A DNA stretch of 64,000 nt, taken from positions 124,001-188,000 of the forward strand of contig NZ_JAERVL010000015.1 of assembly GCF_016745835.1 (NCBI RefSeq), read 5' to 3'. Positions 19,173 to 27,730 of this stretch are shown piece after piece; position 1 is the first letter of the stretch; each line of letters begins with the position of its first letter. Source of the stretch: Caldalkalibacillus salinus. Its GTDB lineage: Bacteria; Bacillota; Bacilli; Caldalkalibacillales; JCM-10596. The notes beneath the pieces are model-generated. The model worked only from the letters and a program-made list of their open reading frames with translations, was not told the DNA's origin and did no database searches. The position numbers and the translations under genes were made by a program.

Positions 19173-19664
19173 ATGCAATATAGTGTCGGAGTTGAATATG
19201 CTTTACATTGTCTGGTTTATTTAATTGATGTTCCTTCAAAGGAAAGTGTTGGGATAAAGGATTTGGCAGAATTCCAAGGACTTTCTGAGACATTTCTTTC
19301 AAAAGTTTTTGGTAAATTATCTAAGGCTGGTATTGTAACTTCTGTCCCTGGTGTAAAGGGAGGATATAGATTATCTAAGTCCCCAGAAGATATTTCATTT
19401 TGGGATGTAATTGAAGCAGTTGAAGGTCCTAAGCCTATTTTTCAATGTAAAAATATTAAAGATAAAGGTTATTTGTATAGAGAAAATTGCTGTTCGGCTC
19501 CCTCCTCTTGCACTATCAATTTAGTTATGCTCTCTGCGGAAGAAAAAATGCGTGATGACTTGCGTAGTAAAACACTGTCATGGTTAAATGAAGAGCTTGA
19601 TCGTGTCTTACCCAAACAAATACGTGAAGATACTCGGAAATATTTTTCGAAGTGCAACATATGA
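19173..19664 (+). CDS. Rrf2-family transcriptional regulator
   Basis: A 163-residue winged-helix regulator. The N-terminal DNA-binding domain (EYALHCLVYLIDVPSKESVG, then LSETFLSKVFGKLSKAGIV and PGVKGGYRLSK) fits Rrf2. Cysteines in FQCKNIKD, ENCCSAP and SSCTIN occupy the region that in IscR/NsrR-type members binds an Fe-S cluster; the spacing is not the strict CxxxCGGxxxC pattern. It is divergent from the AhpD-like gene and probably controls it and itself. A bidirectional hairpin follows directly. Confidence 0.88.
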   Translation: MQYSVGVEYALHCLVYLIDVPSKESVGIKDLAEFQGLSETFLSKVFGKLSKAGIVTSVPGVKGGYRLSKSPEDISFWDVIEAVEGPKPIFQCKNIKDKGYLYRENCCSAPSSCTINLVMLSAEEKMRDDLRSKTLSWLNEELDRVLPKQIREDTRKYFSKCNI

Positions 19665-19715
19665 AAAAACCTCTCGTGAATTTCCTTAATTTAGAGGAAT
19701 TTAGAGAGGTTTTTC
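19664..19715. terminator. Bidirectional terminator after the Rrf2 gene
   Basis: AAAACCTCTC and GAGAGGTTTT form an outer 10-bp stem, with an inner imperfect pairing of TTCCT and AGGAA. It starts at the Rrf2 stop codon and is flanked by A and T runs. Confidence 0.8.
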
Positions 19716-19822
19716 TGCTTACAAGGAAACATAGCATTCAATTGTCTATTGATAACTATAACCTTCTTCAACTAACCTGACCGTTAGTTTAATAAAGAAA
19801 GCCTTTTTTATTATCATAACAC

Positions 19823-19852
19823 TAAAAAACGCCGAGAGTGATAATCTCGACG
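19823..19852 (-). terminator. Terminator after the integrase pseudogene
   Basis: On the minus strand CGTCGAGA and TCTCGGCG pair (one G-T) around a 7-base loop, followed by TTTTTTAG. It lies about 10 bases beyond the integrase stop codon. Confidence 0.7.
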
Positions 19853-19860
19853 TATAAATC

Positions 19861-20758
19861 CTATAAAAACTTACGCAAATTCTCCGCTACTTCTTCCTTG
19901 TCTAAGTGTAGGTATTGAGTCGTTACCGCTAAGTTACTGTGCCCGAGTGCCTTAGATATATCCGTTATGCTAGCTCCCTTTTCGAGAAGGCTCTTAGCAA
20001 ATCCTCGCCGTATTCCTTACGTATAGCGTCGTTCTGTTTAATTAGGACCGATAGCAAACGGTTAAGCGTGTCGTCGAAAGGTAATAGTAATTGGTCGTGG
20101 TTTTTAACGATTGAGCCGTCTATACGTAGTAGATTATTCTCAAAGTCGATATGACGGGTCTCTAGGTGAACGATTGTGTTAATACGTAAGCCCGTCTTGA
20201 ACATTAGGAGAGCCGCCGTAGCGTCCCGTATTTGTACGAAGTCGTTTAGGTCGAGGACGGATAGTAAGAGCCTTATATTACGCTCCGCCGTTCCCTCCTT
20301 TACTATGTTATCGACCTTGATGTTTATTGGACGCCAAAACTTACGCTCTATCCAACCATTATCGAAACAACGAGATAGAAACGCCTTTAGGCACTTTAAG
20401 CGAGTTAACTTAGTTTGCTTAGATACGTCCATACTAGCGAGCCACTCGTAAACGTGGTCGGCGTTTAGCTCGTCGATATACTTTACCTTTACCGTATCCG
20501 TAAAGTGATTGACGTAGACGTTATAGTCGCTTATCGTTCGAGGTCTATTTCCGCTTATCTCCATTTGACGTGTGATAGCCGCTAGAGCTTTTTCGATAGT
20601 GAAACGGTCTGTAACCCTTTCGACCGACTCGCCGTCTTAGTTTTAGTCGACTTAGCCGCCGTGGGAGCCTTTGTGGGAGCCTCTTGTGCCTCGTCTTTCT
20701 CCGTAAATAATCCGCTTAAATCATCTGTAATCGTTAGTATTGCTTTCTTTTTCGTCAT
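19861..20758 (-). pseudogene. Decayed tyrosine recombinase (phage/ICE-type integrase)
   Basis: Three reading-frame pieces together spell a tyrosine integrase. The N-terminal piece starts at the ATG at 20758 (MTKKKAILTITDDLSGLF) and stops at 20582. The central piece, open to 19965, contains the SAM-like core-binding domain and box I arginine (MFKTGLRINTIVHL). A third frame, about 19861-19990, supplies RRGFAKSLLEKG and LGHSNLAVTTQYLH with the catalytic tyrosine. The piece between box I and RRGFA, including the box II histidine, is missing. One frameshift lies near 20582-20625; a deletion or frameshift lies near 19985. Base use is unusual (rich in CG and TA steps) compared with neighbours. It ends a remnant element at tRNA-Arg. 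Confidence 0.88.
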
Positions 20759-20877
20759 AAAAAAAAAGCCTTCAATATCGTTAAATTCTAGTTGCGGTCG
20801 TGTGGTTCATATCGGTGTATTTTCCGATAATAAACGTTGTACTAACCGTCTCATTTAACGCATTGAACGCTTATCTA
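20752..20877. repeat. 126-bp direct repeat, copy 2
   Basis: This is the partner of 18072-18197. It covers the start codon and upstream region of the integrase pseudogene and ends 29 bases from the 3' end of tRNA-Arg. It contains a short hairpin (ATCGG and CCGAT) whose pairing is largely kept in copy 1. The region between int and the tRNA is where the attachment site of such elements normally lies. Confidence 0.85.
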
Positions 20878-20905
20878 TCTGGTTCATTCGCTTATATGTA
20901 TATAA

Positions 20906-20982
<77 letters not shown>

Positions 20983-21025
20983 TTAAGCGAGTATCATTAT
21001 AACGTATTATACCTCAGAGGTCAAC

Positions 21026-21637
21026 TCACTTATTCATCTTTGAATATAGGTGCTGTAGCGCGTGATAACGGTGACTGATCTTGTTTTTCTCCTCTTTGCT
21101 TAACTCAGCCATCGAACGCCCTTGCTCAGGGACATAAAAGAGGGGATCGTAGCCAAATCCAGCCTCACCCACCTTCTCTTCTAATATATAGCCTTCGCAA
21201 GCGCCATGAGCTAATATGTACTGATCTTCGGCAGTCACCAAAGCGATACTACACCTAAACCGTGCATTCCGCTCTTCAGGTGGTACACCTTGTAAGTGTT
21301 GTAAAAGTTTTTCATTATTGGCATCGTCATCGCTCGGTTCTCCAGCATATCTAGCGGAATAGACGCCTGGCGCTCCGTCTAAAGCGTCAACCTCTAGACC
21401 TGAATCATCCGCTAATGCCGGAATATGAAAAGCGTTGTAAAAGGCTTTGGCCTTTTTCAGGGCATTGTCGTCAAAGGTTTCCCCATCCTCTACAACGTTG
21501 GGAATATGTGCTGCATCTATATCCACTGGTGATAGCACCTGTATATCCAGTGGTTCCAGAAGGGCCCTTATTTCCTTTAGCTTGCCTTGATTAGAAGTGG
21601 CTACGATTAATTTTTCTACTTGTAAAGATGGTTTCAT
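21026..21637 (-). CDS. rdgB: XTP/dITP pyrophosphatase (RdgB/HAM1 family)
   Basis: A 203-residue house-cleaning enzyme that hydrolyses non-canonical purine triphosphates (XTP, dITP) to monophosphates. Signature segments are IVATSNQGKLKE, ALADDSGLEVDALDG, GVYSARYAGE and FGYDPLF, and KNKISHRYHAL near the C-terminus. It lies downstream of rph on the same strand, as ysnA does in B. subtilis. Confidence 0.96.
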   Translation of the reverse strand: MKPSLQVEKLIVATSNQGKLKEIRALLEPLDIQVLSPVDIDAAHIPNVVEDGETFDDNALKKAKAFYNAFHIPALADDSGLEVDALDGAPGVYSARYAGEPSDDDANNEKLLQHLQGVPPEERNARFRCSIALVTAEDQYILAHGACEGYILEEKVGEAGFGYDPLFYVPEQGRSMAELSKEEKNKISHRYHALQHLYSKMNK

Positions 21638-21760
21638 CTCTTCTCCCTCATTTATGTGTCAATTATGTACGCTATCTGTCGTTCTCAGGGTATCTCTTTA
21701 TACATTGCTTAAGTTGCATAAAAACCTTGTCATCTAACAAAACTGTCCTAAGATCATTAT

Positions 21761-22528
21761 TTATGATTCATTTTCAGTGACTGCTGAATCCACACTCACT
21801 TTCTCTGCTAGAGGTCCGAGGACATCTTTTTGTTTCTCAATCAGTTCTGCAATACCCTTCTCCGCATAATCGAGCATATGGTTCATTTGATCTCTTGTGT
21901 ACGGGTGCTCTTCTCCTGTACCTTGGATTTCCACGAATTCCTTTTGTCCTGTCATGACAACGTTCATATCCACTGTTGCTTGGGAATCTTCTTCATAGCA
22001 TAAATCTAATAAGACATCGTTATCCAGTACACCGACACTCGTGGCCGCAAGAAAATCTTTGACAGGCAAGGTGGTCAGCTTCTTTTCTTCCAGTAACTGT
22101 CCTAATGCCATGACCATAGAGATATAAGCGCCTGTGATCGAAGCGGTGCGTGTACCCCCGTCTGCTTGGATGACATCACAGTCTAGCCAAATGGTTCGCT
22201 CACCAATTTTGTCTAGTTGGACGACAGATCGTAAAGAACGCCCAATTAAACGTTGAATTTCCATGGTTCTACCACCGAGCTTCCCACGTGAAGCTTCTCT
22301 TTGGTTACGTGATTCTGTGGCCCGAGGCAACATGGAGTACTCTGCCGTGATCCAGCCTTTGCCTTGACCACGCATAAAAGGAGGGACCCTATCTTCGATT
22401 GTCGCTGTACAAATGACTTTAGTATCTCCTACTGTAATGAGCACGGAGCCTTCTGCATGTTTGATGTAATCCGGTTCAATTGCTACCGCGCGCAGTGTAT
22501 CTTTGTCTCGACCATTTTTTCTTATCAT
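21761..22528 (-). CDS. rph: Ribonuclease PH
   Basis: A phosphorolytic 3'-5' exoribonuclease that trims tRNA 3' ends. The 255-residue sequence shows the PH-domain features [36 protein letters not shown] (phosphate and RNA contacts) and [18 protein letters not shown]. The length is normal. It forms part of the conserved murI-gerM-rph-rdgB row, all on the minus strand. Confidence 0.96.
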   Translation of the reverse strand: MIRKNGRDKDTLRAVAIEPDYIKHAEGSVLITVGDTKVICTATIEDRVPPFMRGQGKGWITAEYSMLPRATESRNQREASRGKLGGRTMEIQRLIGRSLRSVVQLDKIGERTIWLDCDVIQADGGTRTASITGAYISMVMALGQLLEEKKLTTLPVKDFLAATSVGVLDNDVLLDLCYEEDSQATVDMNVVMTGQKEFVEIQGTGEEHPYTRDQMNHMLDYAEKGIAELIEKQKDVLGPLAEKVSVDSAVTENES

Positions 22529-22649
22529 TATTCCAACTCCCTCTCCTCAACGTCTCGTCGCTCGTGTATGATACCATTTTTTATCTTGTGCAAGTACTCA
22601 CTATTCAATACTTCTATTCTCATAATATCGCAGACACCCTTAATGAGAC

Positions 22650-22679
22650 AAAAAGAGGTAAGCCCATAGCCACCTCTTG
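22650..22679 (-). terminator. Terminator after gerM
   Basis: On the minus strand AAGAGGT and ACCTCTT pair around a 12-base loop, followed by TTTTTG. It separates gerM from rph. Confidence 0.7.
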
Positions 22680-22708
22680 TCTCAACTATTATAACACAAG
22701 CCTATATT

Positions 22709-23812
22709 TTAAAAACCAGTTGATTGTCCAACAAAGGAACGGCTCACAGGCTGGGACAGGTCTGCACCGCTATAAGTAACCAGTTGCTCGCTTCCATCCA
22801 CCATAAATTGAACCTTGTCTATGGATTCATGCTCGGTTAAGGACAACACTAATGACTTAATGGCGTCATCTGAAGCTTTTGGCTCTTCTTCGGCATATTG
22901 TAAAAAAGTCTCGTCAAAATTAAGTGTTAACACATCACCGTCTAATTGCTGATCTAAAAGTTTGGTATCTACTACCCCTGTAACAAGTCCAGACCCTTGC
23001 TGTGGACCAGCCACTAGTTCATTCACAGTGGCTTGAACAAGGTCATCTGTTTTCGGTACGATTCTCGTGACGGGAACAAAATAATCTACAGTTGCTGATT
23101 CGTTTTGGGCCATGAAATACAATGTCACTGTAGAATTGTTGCCGATCTGGGCCTCATTTGCCACTTCGATGTTGATGCCGTCTTTTCTGCTTAAGGGTGA
23201 ACCAACGGGGGTGCCATCAACTGGCATCGTTTCTTGTAAATGTCCGTTAATAGAGATTTGAACTTGTTCTATACTATCAAATTCTGTAAGGGTCCATGTA
23301 ATCGCTTCTAGGATCCCTTTCTCATCTTCGGCTTGGTAATCTCTAAACTCTGGTGAGAAATCCACCACAGCAGTACCATCTTCCTTTACATTCACACTTA
23401 ACTCTGTGCCTGCTGGAATGACCGCTCGCATGCCACTTGGTAATACATTTGTCACAGGTCCGCCTTCTACAAGATAACGTAAGGCTTGTGTGGCAACGCC
23501 CTCTGTCTGCGGTAATGGTAATGAAACGGAAACCACATAGCCATTTTCATCGAAGAGATAGAGTGTACGCTCGGTCGTACTAGACGGCTCATCTGTTGAT
23601 GTTGCACTAACGTTTTCATCTGTTTCTGGATTCTCATCCGATTCGTCAATTTCAAACACGATATCTGTGGAGTCTTCCTCCTCTCCGTAGTCTATTTGTG
23701 GAGGATCAATTTCAGATCCAGCATCATCACTAGGGCCAAAGACACATCCTGTTGTGAAAACAATGACGACGAGTAACGAGAATATACTTAGAAATCCTTT
23801 ACGAGTGAACAT
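22709..23812 (-). CDS. gerM: GerM, sporulation/germination lipoprotein
   Basis: A 367-residue lipoprotein: signal peptide KGFLSIFSLLVVIVF with lipobox TTGC, an acidic low-complexity linker (residues about 30-80), then two GerM domains (about 85-215 and 225-350). In B. subtilis GerM is made in the mother cell, helps localise the SpoIIIAG/SpoIIQ complex and is needed for normal germination. The neighbour order with murI and rph is conserved. A GGAGGG site precedes the ATG. Confidence 0.93.
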   Translation of the reverse strand: MFTRKGFLSIFSLLVVIVFTTGCVFGPSDDAGSEIDPPQIDYGEEEDSTDIVFEIDESDENPETDENVSATSTDEPSSTTERTLYLFDENGYVVSVSLPLPQTEGVATQALRYLVEGGPVTNVLPSGMRAVIPAGTELSVNVKEDGTAVVDFSPEFRDYQAEDEKGILEAITWTLTEFDSIEQVQISINGHLQETMPVDGTPVGSPLSRKDGINIEVANEAQIGNNSTVTLYFMAQNESATVDYFVPVTRIVPKTDDLVQATVNELVAGPQQGSGLVTGVVDTKLLDQQLDGDVLTLNFDETFLQYAEEEPKASDDAIKSLVLSLTEHESIDKVQFMVDGSEQLVTYSGADLSQPVSRSFVGQSTGF

Positions 23813-23902
23813 GGTTTTCCCTCCTCAGTGGTTTGTACTACTATGTATACGAGCTATGTTTCGTTTTATGACCACGAATTAAATGTAAGATCTCTAGGAA
23901 AA

Positions 23903-23933
23903 ACAAAAAGCCTTAGCAACGGTTTTGCTAAGG
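23903..23933 (-). terminator. Terminator after murI
   Basis: On the minus strand CCTTAGCAA and TTGCTAAGG form a perfect 9-bp stem with a 5-base loop, followed by CTTTTTG. Confidence 0.85.
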
Positions 23934-23961
23934 TTCTCTCCATCATTTATTTTTCTATATT

Positions 23962-24768
23962 TTATGAATCCAGTATCACTTGCTTCACGTTGATGTGCTT
24001 ATTCAACCATCTCTCCGCTATCTGTTGAAAAACAGAGACATTACCGCTTGTGTAAAAACGATGCATGGGTCGACCAAACTGCTGTGAAAGTAAATTCTTA
24101 TGGAACAGTATTGTACTGACTTCACGGGCGGTCTCGTCCGCAGAGCTAATCATTTGTACTTGATCTCCTATCACGCGTTGTATGACGTTAGAGAGCAATG
24201 GGTAATGCGTGCACCCTAAAATGAGTGTGTCAATGTCCTCTCCTGCTAAAGGGGCCAAAGCCTTTTTTACAATCTGAATGGCTTCTGTCTCTTCTCCGCC
24301 ACCTTTCTCAGCTAGCGGAACAAGCGTTGGGCACGCGAGGCTCTTAACATATAAAGCAGGATGAATCTGCTTAAGCGCTTCCTCATACAATCCACTCTGG
24401 ACAGTATTCTGTGTGCCGATGACACCTACTCTTCCAGTCACTGTCGCTTTAATCGCTGTTCGGACACCAGGGTGAATAACGCCGATCACAGGAATATCCA
24501 GTTTCTCTCGGCATTCCTCAAGGATAACCGCTGTGGCCGTGTTGCACGCGATGACAAGCATCTTCGGGTTGCTTTCCATAAGGTAGTCTATCATTTGAAA
24601 GCTGAATGTACGAACTTCCTCTATACTTCTTTGACCGTATGGGCATCTCGCTGTATCACCAAAATAACAAATCTCTTCCCTGGGGAGTTGTCGGAGTAAC
24701 TCTTGGGCGACCGTTAGACCTCCAACTCCAGAGTCTATCACTGCAATTGGGTTACTCAAGTTGGTCAC
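23962..24768 (-). CDS. murI: Glutamate racemase
   Basis: MurI (RacE) makes D-glutamate for peptidoglycan by a cofactor-free two-cysteine mechanism. The cysteines are in VIACNTATAV and ILGCTHYPLL. IAVIDSGVGGLTVAQELL is the conserved N-terminus. The likely start is a GTG at 24768; a TTG four codons later is an alternative. The gene lies just downstream of the MarR gene, as racE follows ysmB in B. subtilis. Confidence 0.95.
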   Translation of the reverse strand: MTNLSNPIAVIDSGVGGLTVAQELLRQLPREEICYFGDTARCPYGQRSIEEVRTFSFQMIDYLMESNPKMLVIACNTATAVILEECREKLDIPVIGVIHPGVRTAIKATVTGRVGVIGTQNTVQSGLYEEALKQIHPALYVKSLACPTLVPLAEKGGGEETEAIQIVKKALAPLAGEDIDTLILGCTHYPLLSNVIQRVIGDQVQMISSADETAREVSTILFHKNLLSQQFGRPMHRFYTSGNVSVFQQIAERWLNKHINVKQVILDS

Positions 24769-24787
24769 TTCTTTCTCTCGTTGTGGT

Positions 24788-25243
24788 TTACGATTGATCT
24801 CTCTTCATTTCATTATGCAAAATTTGCAATGTGCGTGCTAAATCTGTGACATCCTGCTCAGAAAAATGGGTTAATACTTCAGCCAGATAATGTCTACGAG
24901 CCTCTAGTACTTCTTCAATAATGCTCTTCCCTTTACTCATTAGGTGAATGCGTACCACTCTGCGGTCGCTCGTATCCCGTACTCTTTCGACTAACTCATT
25001 TGCTTCCATCCGATCAATGAGGTCTGTTGTCGTGCTACAAGCTAAATACATTTTGTTGGAGAGTTCCCCAATGGTCATGTCACCGTCTTCATTTAACCAT
25101 TGCAGTGCAACAAATTGAGGAGGTGTAATCGGAAAGTCGGCTAATATCTCTCTACCCTTTTGTTTGACAATTGAGCTAATATACCGAAGCTCTCGCTCGA
25201 TATCCCCCACTTGTTCCATCGTAAAAGCGTGTTCCTTCTCCAT
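24788..25243 (-). CDS. ysmB: MarR-family transcriptional regulator (YsmB position)
   Basis: A 151-residue dimeric winged-helix regulator. The recognition region reads MTIGELSNKMYLACSTTTDL, the wing segment is RVRDTSDRRVVRIHLMSKGK, and the C-terminal helices allow dimerisation. The ATG at 25243 has a GGAGG site 6 bases upstream; a longer frame upstream lacks one. It precedes murI by 19 bases. Its ligand and targets are unknown. Confidence 0.9.
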   Translation of the reverse strand: MEKEHAFTMEQVGDIERELRYISSIVKQKGREILADFPITPPQFVALQWLNEDGDMTIGELSNKMYLACSTTTDLIDRMEANELVERVRDTSDRRVVRIHLMSKGKSIIEEVLEARRHYLAEVLTHFSEQDVTDLARTLQILHNEMKRDQS

Positions 25244-25381
25244 AATGATCCTCCAATGCAAAATATTCGATAGTTCATTATAACATGTCCGATGTAAAAA
25301 AGCCCTTATCATTATCGACGGCATAAGACTTGCTGTATTCACCATAACAATAACTAAAAAGGTACATAAAGGAGGTCAACC

Positions 25382-25774
25382 ATGTCGGCCGTTTTAGAAA
25401 CGGAGAGTAACGAGCTGAGAACAATCAAAACATGTTTATTAGAAAATCAATACGGGGTCGCTATCCATCTTGTCAGTTCTGTTTCAAATGCCATTGAGCT
25501 AAGAAAAAGTGATCATGGACCACTACGAACAGATACACCTCTTGTGGTCCAAGATCGTTGGGCGTCTCTCAGACGACTCTCCTATCAATACTTAACCTAC
25601 GCATTACACCTACCCCTACGATGGTTTGAAACCATGATCAAAAGGATGGAATCTGCCGCTTACACCTATCCACCGTATCCATTTCACTTTCCTATTCTTA
25701 TATATGGCGATGGTTTTTACTATTCTTATTATATGGCTTGGGAGGTATCCGTTTTAGAAGAAGAAGATGAATGA
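25382..25774 (+). CDS. Unknown 130-aa protein paired with manganese catalase
   Basis: I do not recognise this protein. The N-terminal half looks alpha-helical (ETESNELRTIKTCLLENQYG). The C-terminal half is rich in Tyr, Pro and Phe (YTYPPYPFHFPILIYGDGFY) and ends in an acidic EEEDE tail. There is no signal peptide. A strong AAGGAGG site precedes the ATG. It lies 89 bases upstream of the Mn catalase on the plus strand, while all flanking genes are on the minus strand. A role in the spore coat is an inference from the neighbour and from the aromatic-rich tail. Confidence 0.7.
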   Translation: MSAVLETESNELRTIKTCLLENQYGVAIHLVSSVSNAIELRKSDHGPLRTDTPLVVQDRWASLRRLSYQYLTYALHLPLRWFETMIKRMESAAYTYPPYPFHFPILIYGDGFYYSYYMAWEVSVLEEEDE

Positions 25775-25863
25775 AGTAACGCTCTTTTTTTTCAATAATT
25801 AGGCACTTCTCACGACATCGTTGAATTAAATATATTGATACTGTTTGTGAGAGGTGATTGTAT

Positions 25864-26721
25864 TTGTTCTTTCATGTTAAAGAATTGCAATATGAGGCTA
25901 TACCCGAACGCCCAGATCCCGTATATGCCAAATGGCTCCAAGAAATTTTAGGTGGACAGTTCGGGGAGATATCGGTCGCGTTACAATACTTGTTTCAAGG
26001 CTGGAATGGTCGAGCGGATGTTAAATACAGAGATATGCTCATGGCAACCGGTACTGAGGAATTAGCTCACATTGAGATGTTGGCAACCATGATTGCGCGC
26101 TTATTAGATGGGGCGCCTGTTGGAGATCAAGAAACCGCTGCTCAACACCCCGTTATCGGTGCTGTCCTTGGAGGAATGAACCCACAACATGCCATTGTTT
26201 CAGGTTTAGGTGCCATGCCTGCCGACAGTGAAGGGAACCCATGGACCGCCAGTTATATTAATGCTAGTGGCAACCTTTTGGCTGATTTCCGTTTTAATTT
26301 GACGATGGAGTCTAACGGGCGGTTGCAGGCTGTCCGTCTATATGAAGCAACGAATGACCGCGGTGTCAAGGATATGTTATCCTGGCTAATTGCAAGGGAT
26401 ACGATGCATCAAAATCAGTGGTTAGCCGCTATCTGTGAATTAGAGGAAAGAGAAAATGTTGTGGTACCAAGTACTTTCCCTCGTTCTCTAGAGAAACACG
26501 AGGTCGCTTACACGTTCTATGATTTCACCAACGGTGAAGCCGCTTGTGATGGACGTTGGGCACATGGTAGAAGTATGGATGGTTTAGGTGAATTTACTTG
26601 TGTGAAAAACCCTCCTGCCTATGGCCAAGTACCAAATCTACCGCCAGCCCCGCCATATATCCATGACACTATGCCCATGTATTTTGACGGACAACACCAC
26701 ATGCCACCTCATTGGGGATAG
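25864..26721 (+). CDS. Manganese catalase (CotJC/YdbD-like)
   Basis: A di-manganese catalase that disproportionates hydrogen peroxide. The ferritin-like core shows the metal ligands in GGQFGEISVALQYLFQGW, GTEELAHIEMLATMI and DTMHQNQWLAAI. The start is a TTG at 25864 (FFHVKELQYEA), where a GAGGTG site is 7 bases upstream. An earlier in-frame TTG sits almost on that site. The 285 aa is normal. Members of this family occur in spore coats. The C-terminal tail is rich in Pro, Met and His. Confidence 0.93.
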   Translation: MFFHVKELQYEAIPERPDPVYAKWLQEILGGQFGEISVALQYLFQGWNGRADVKYRDMLMATGTEELAHIEMLATMIARLLDGAPVGDQETAAQHPVIGAVLGGMNPQHAIVSGLGAMPADSEGNPWTASYINASGNLLADFRFNLTMESNGRLQAVRLYEATNDRGVKDMLSWLIARDTMHQNQWLAAICELEERENVVVPSTFPRSLEKHEVAYTFYDFTNGEAACDGRWAHGRSMDGLGEFTCVKNPPAYGQVPNLPPAPPYIHDTMPMYFDGQHHMPPHWG

Positions 26722-26833
26722 CCCCTCTTTTTGGGGAACAACATAAAATTACAGTACGACCAAAACGCAGTACATCAAAAACTGCTTTAGGCTGTTTATA
26801 TTTATATTAAATAAGCTAAATAGTGACTATGCA

Positions 26834-26886
26834 AGGACCATACATGATATATGTCTAACATGTGTGGTCCTAACTTGTATTTTTTC
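26834..26886 (+). terminator. Terminator after Mn catalase
   Basis: AGGACCATACATG and CATGTGTGGTCCT pair over 13 positions around a 12-base loop, followed by a T-rich tract. Confidence 0.75.
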
Positions 26887-27008
26887 TTTATGTACTCTAC
26901 TTCTCTCAATCCTGCCCCGTTAGTCGAACAGAGCGATGGTCCGGTATTAAAGCATCATACCTTTCTACTGAAAAGCCGTTAAAGAAACCGTTATCAACTT
27001 AAATATTG

Positions 27009-27176
27009 TCAATCTACTTCATTATGATTTCTTTCTAACTTTTCTATTCTTTCTTCAAGCTCATTCATTTTCACCTCAATTTCTTCTTTGGTCGCTGCTA
27101 ATGAACGGTCAACCAAAATCTGAGCAACAAATATTATCACAACTAAAAGACCAATGAATAAAGTGATGCCATTCAA
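27009..27176 (-). CDS. Small membrane protein with coiled-coil tail (55 aa)
   Basis: A short frame starts at a TTG at 27176 with a GGGAGGG site 7 bases upstream. The product has one transmembrane helix (GITLFIGLLVVIIFVAQIL) followed by a charged heptad-like segment (KEEIEVKMNELEERIEKLE), suggesting an anchored coiled coil. Codon structure and the strong ribosome binding site support a real gene. The function is unknown. It lies between Mn catalase and gerE, on the gerE strand. Confidence 0.7.
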   Translation of the reverse strand: MNGITLFIGLLVVIIFVAQILVDRSLAATKEEIEVKMNELEERIEKLERNHNEVD

Positions 27177-27244
27177 GGCATTTCCCTCCCATCTAGCTGA
27201 GTGTAGAAGATGTTATTTCATACCCTATCAGGGGGCCCTTTAAG

Positions 27245-27265
27245 TTGGTACAAAAAAAGTACCAA
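27245..27265. repeat. Perfect inverted repeat TTGGTAC-7-GTACCAA
   Basis: Seven-base arms flank a run of seven A. It lies between the gerE terminator and the small membrane-protein gene. It could be an operator or the stem of a leader hairpin for that gene; nothing further can be seen. Confidence 0.5.
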
Positions 27266-27270
27266 ATAAT

Positions 27271-27292
27271 TAAAAAACCCCCGTGGCGGGGG
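27271..27292 (-). terminator. Terminator after gerE
   Basis: On the minus strand CCCCC and GGGGG form a compact GC stem with a 5-base loop, followed by TTTTTTAATT. Confidence 0.85.
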
Positions 27293-27318
27293 CCTAGCCC
27301 ACAGGGGCCTTGGGTTCG

Positions 27319-27543
27319 TCAGATTGTTAGTTCACCTAAACGAACAAGTTCGACAACAGCCTGAGAGCGACCTTTTACTCCTAATTTCTGCATAACATTG
27401 CTAATGTGATTGCGCACGGTCTTTTCACTAATAAATAAAAGGCCAGCAATTTCTTTTGTTGTCTTATCTTGTACTAGTAACTCAAATACTTCTCTTTCTC
27501 TGTTCGTCAATAATGGCTTCGCACTTTGGTCGTTCCCCTTCAA
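27319..27543 (-). CDS. gerE: GerE, LuxR-type regulator of late mother-cell sporulation genes
   Basis: GerE is a stand-alone LuxR helix-turn-helix protein that, with sigma-K, controls coat genes. The sequence LLTNREREVFELLVQDKTTK, then ISEKTVRNHISNVMQKLGV, is almost the B. subtilis protein. The TTG at 27543 has a GGAGGGG site 8 bases upstream and gives 74 residues, the same length as B. subtilis GerE. An upstream in-frame TTG at 27564 overlaps the site. The gene sits between sdh/ysmA and ysmB, as expected, though the catalase pair and small protein intervene. Confidence 0.96.
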   Translation of the reverse strand: MKGNDQSAKPLLTNREREVFELLVQDKTTKEIAGLLFISEKTVRNHISNVMQKLGVKGRSQAVVELVRLGELTI

Positions 27544-27730
27544 AATGTGCACCCCTCCTTGCAATCCGGGCTCATGAATACAAGGCGAAGGTTACAGTCA
27601 AGTTATATTATGACTGGGGGAAAAGTGTGGTGCTTGAGGGGAATGAATTTAGGCCTACGCCCACAGTATATTCAAGCATTTAAGGGAATGACACTTGTTC
27701 GATGTTATTTGTATGACTCATTATTGTACG

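Noticed and set aside
18072-20877. Insertion sequence bounded by the 126-bp repeats
   Set aside because: The repeats are direct, no transposase lies between them, and the recombinase is a tRNA-oriented tyrosine integrase, so an integrative element remnant fits better.
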